From Betaproteobacteria bacterium (GTDB lineage: Bacteria > Pseudomonadota > Gammaproteobacteria > Burkholderiales > CANMPU01), in assembly GCA_947499755.1 (NCBI GenBank), contig CANMPU010000068.1, positions 1-6,032 on the forward strand: DNA of 6,032 nucleotides, given 5' to 3'. The notes below the pieces were generated by a model. It made no database searches. It was given only the letters and a program-made list of their open reading frames with translations, and was not told where the DNA came from. The translations under genes and the position numbers were made by a program. Shown here piece after piece: positions 4,872 through 6,032 of the stretch (position 1 is the stretch's first letter; each line of letters starts with the position of its first letter).

Positions 4872-6032
4872 ATGCGTACATTTATACTGGTACTCCTAAC
4901 CCTCATTTCCGGCGCCGCGTTTTCTGGCGAAACGGAACTTGAGCCTTCGAAAGCATTCGCGCTTTCTGCTCGGCTAAAAAATCCAAACACATTGGAAGTG
5001 CGGTATCGCATAGCGCCTGGATATTATCTTTATCGCGACAAAATTAGTTTTGACTCCTCAGAAACAACGGTCACGGTTGAAAAGCCCAATCTGCCGCTCG
5101 GCGAACAAAAAAATGATCCGCTTTTTGGCAAGGTACAGACATACCGGGACGAGGTGGTCATAGCGATAAAATTATCGCACCCCGGACCAATCTCTGGATT
5201 TGAACTAAAAGCGAAGTCGCAAGGCTGTGCAGACGTTGGAATTTGTTATCCGCCGCAAGAACAACTAGTGCCTATTCGCTTTTCCGAGACTAACAGAGAT
5301 TTTTTCCCTTTGCTGCGCAAGGTGGACATGTTTACTGCGAGCAACGGTAACGGCGATTTCTTCTCAGCGCCTAGCCCGAACGAGACGTCCGTGATTACGG
5401 GCGCTCCACAAGCTGACGAAAATCGCTTGGCGCGATTATTGACGCAGGGCGGGTTCTGGGTTGCCGTCGCAAGTTTTTTTGGCTTCGGCCTGATCTTGGC
5501 TTTCACGCCGTGTGTTTACCCCATGATCCCGATTCTCTCGGGGATTGTTTTGGGGCAAGGAAAGAAGCTGAGCAAATTAAATGGGCTGCTTTTGTCGTCG
5601 GCCTACGTTCTTGGAATGGCAATTACCTATGCCCTGGTTGGAATCGCAGCGGGGCTAACGGGGTCACTTTTTACCAGCGCGCTACAAAACACCTGGGTAC
5701 TCGGCGGGTTTGCGATCGTGATGGTGTTATTGGCGTTGGCGATGTTTGATGTATATGAGCTGCAATTGCCTAGTGTCGTTCAAAGCAAATTTTCTAACGT
5801 GAGTAACCGATTTAAGGGTGGGCACCTCATTAGTATATTTGTGATGGGTGTGCTCTCGGCGCTGATAATCGGTCCCTGTGTCGCGCCGCCCCTTGCAGCG
5901 GCGCTGCTTGTAATCAGCCAAACACGCGATATTATGCTCGGCGGGTCCGCTCTGTTTGCAATGGCGCTGGGGATGGGCGTACCCTTGCTCGTACTCGGTG
6001 TATCTGCTGGCGCGCTGTTTCCGAAGTCTGGC
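4872..6032 (+). CDS. dsbD: Thiol:disulfide interchange protein DsbD, N-terminal 387 residues (3' end outside window)
   Basis: The frame is open to the window end. DsbD moves electrons from cytoplasmic thioredoxin across the inner membrane to periplasmic partners such as DsbC and the cytochrome c maturation thiol proteins. A signal peptide covers residues 1 to about 18 (TFILVLLTLISGAAFS). The periplasmic alpha domain carries the redox pair C119 and C125 in GCADVGICYPP. The membrane beta domain begins near 198, with C214 in FTPCVYPMIPILSGI and C336 in GPCVAPPLAAAL, the two membrane cysteines that relay electrons. At least five membrane helices are visible. The C-terminal thioredoxin-like gamma domain lies beyond the window. 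All four expected cysteines present are intact. An alternative start at 4854 is less likely. The gene follows cutA closely and is probably translated from the same mRNA. Confidence 0.95.
   Translation, partial: MRTFILVLLTLISGAAFSGETELEPSKAFALSARLKNPNTLEVRYRIAPGYYLYRDKISFDSSETTVTVEKPNLPLGEQKNDPLFGKVQTYRDEVVIAIKLSHPGPISGFELKAKSQGCADVGICYPPQEQLVPIRFSETNRDFFPLLRKVDMFTASNGNGDFFSAPSPNETSVITGAPQADENRLARLLTQGGFWVAVASFFGFGLILAFTPCVYPMIPILSGIVLGQGKKLSKLNGLLLSSAYVLGMAITYALVGIAAGLTGSLFTSALQNTWVLGGFAIVMVLLALAMFDVYELQLPSVVQSKFSNVSNRFKGGHLISIFVMGVLSALIIGPCVAPPLAAALLVISQTRDIMLGGSALFAMALGMGVPLLVLGVSAGALFPKSG

Noticed and set aside
5510..5749. Plus-strand open frame of 79 codons in a different frame within dsbD
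   Set aside because: The dsbD frame is continuous through this region with conserved cysteines and membrane helices; this frame is out of phase with it.
5246..5921. Minus-strand open frames antisense to dsbD
   Set aside because: They have no recognisable protein content and lie fully inside a confident gene.
1..6032. Mobile element, CRISPR, defence system or novel multi-gene system
   Set aside because: All coding space is accounted for by housekeeping families; no direct repeats, transposase, integrase or spacer array was seen by eye.

Overview
The window looks like a piece of chromosome from a proteobacterium, most likely a betaproteobacterium. The hemD-hemX-hemY order is typical of Beta- and Gammaproteobacteria. 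The minus-strand ferredoxin/flavin reductase most resembles, from memory, betaproteobacterial proteins annotated as CDP-6-deoxy-delta-3,4-glucoseen reductase. Base composition looks moderate (by eye a little under 50% GC) and even across the window. I see no insertion sequence, tRNA, rRNA, CRISPR array or phage gene. The taxonomic placement is inference, because no database search was possible.

Layout: (1) 1-2496, plus strand, is the end of a heme-biosynthesis cluster: the last codons of hemD, then hemX and hemY, two membrane-anchored proteins that accompany tetrapyrrole synthesis. (2) 2499-3529, minus strand, is a [2Fe-2S]/FAD/NAD(P) reductase gene that converges on hemY with only 2 bp between stop codons. 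It is split by a one-base frameshift near 3209. (3) 3530-3598 is a short divergent intergenic region. (4) 3599-6032, plus strand, holds an atypical SDR-family NAD-dependent epimerase-like gene, cutA, and the first 387 codons of dsbD, which runs off the window end. cutA and dsbD are probably cotranscribed. The SDR gene lies 60 bp upstream and may belong to the same unit.

The genes have a loose redox/metal theme. hemDXY serves heme formation, DsbD carries reducing power to the periplasm (which also supports cytochrome c maturation), and CutA is the divalent-cation-tolerance protein commonly found next to dsbD. I did not find an undescribed multi-gene system. The best leads are the frameshifted reductase, which also has an unusual residue in its flavin motif, and a possible 8-codon leader ORF with a strong ribosome binding site between hemX and hemY that may couple their translation.
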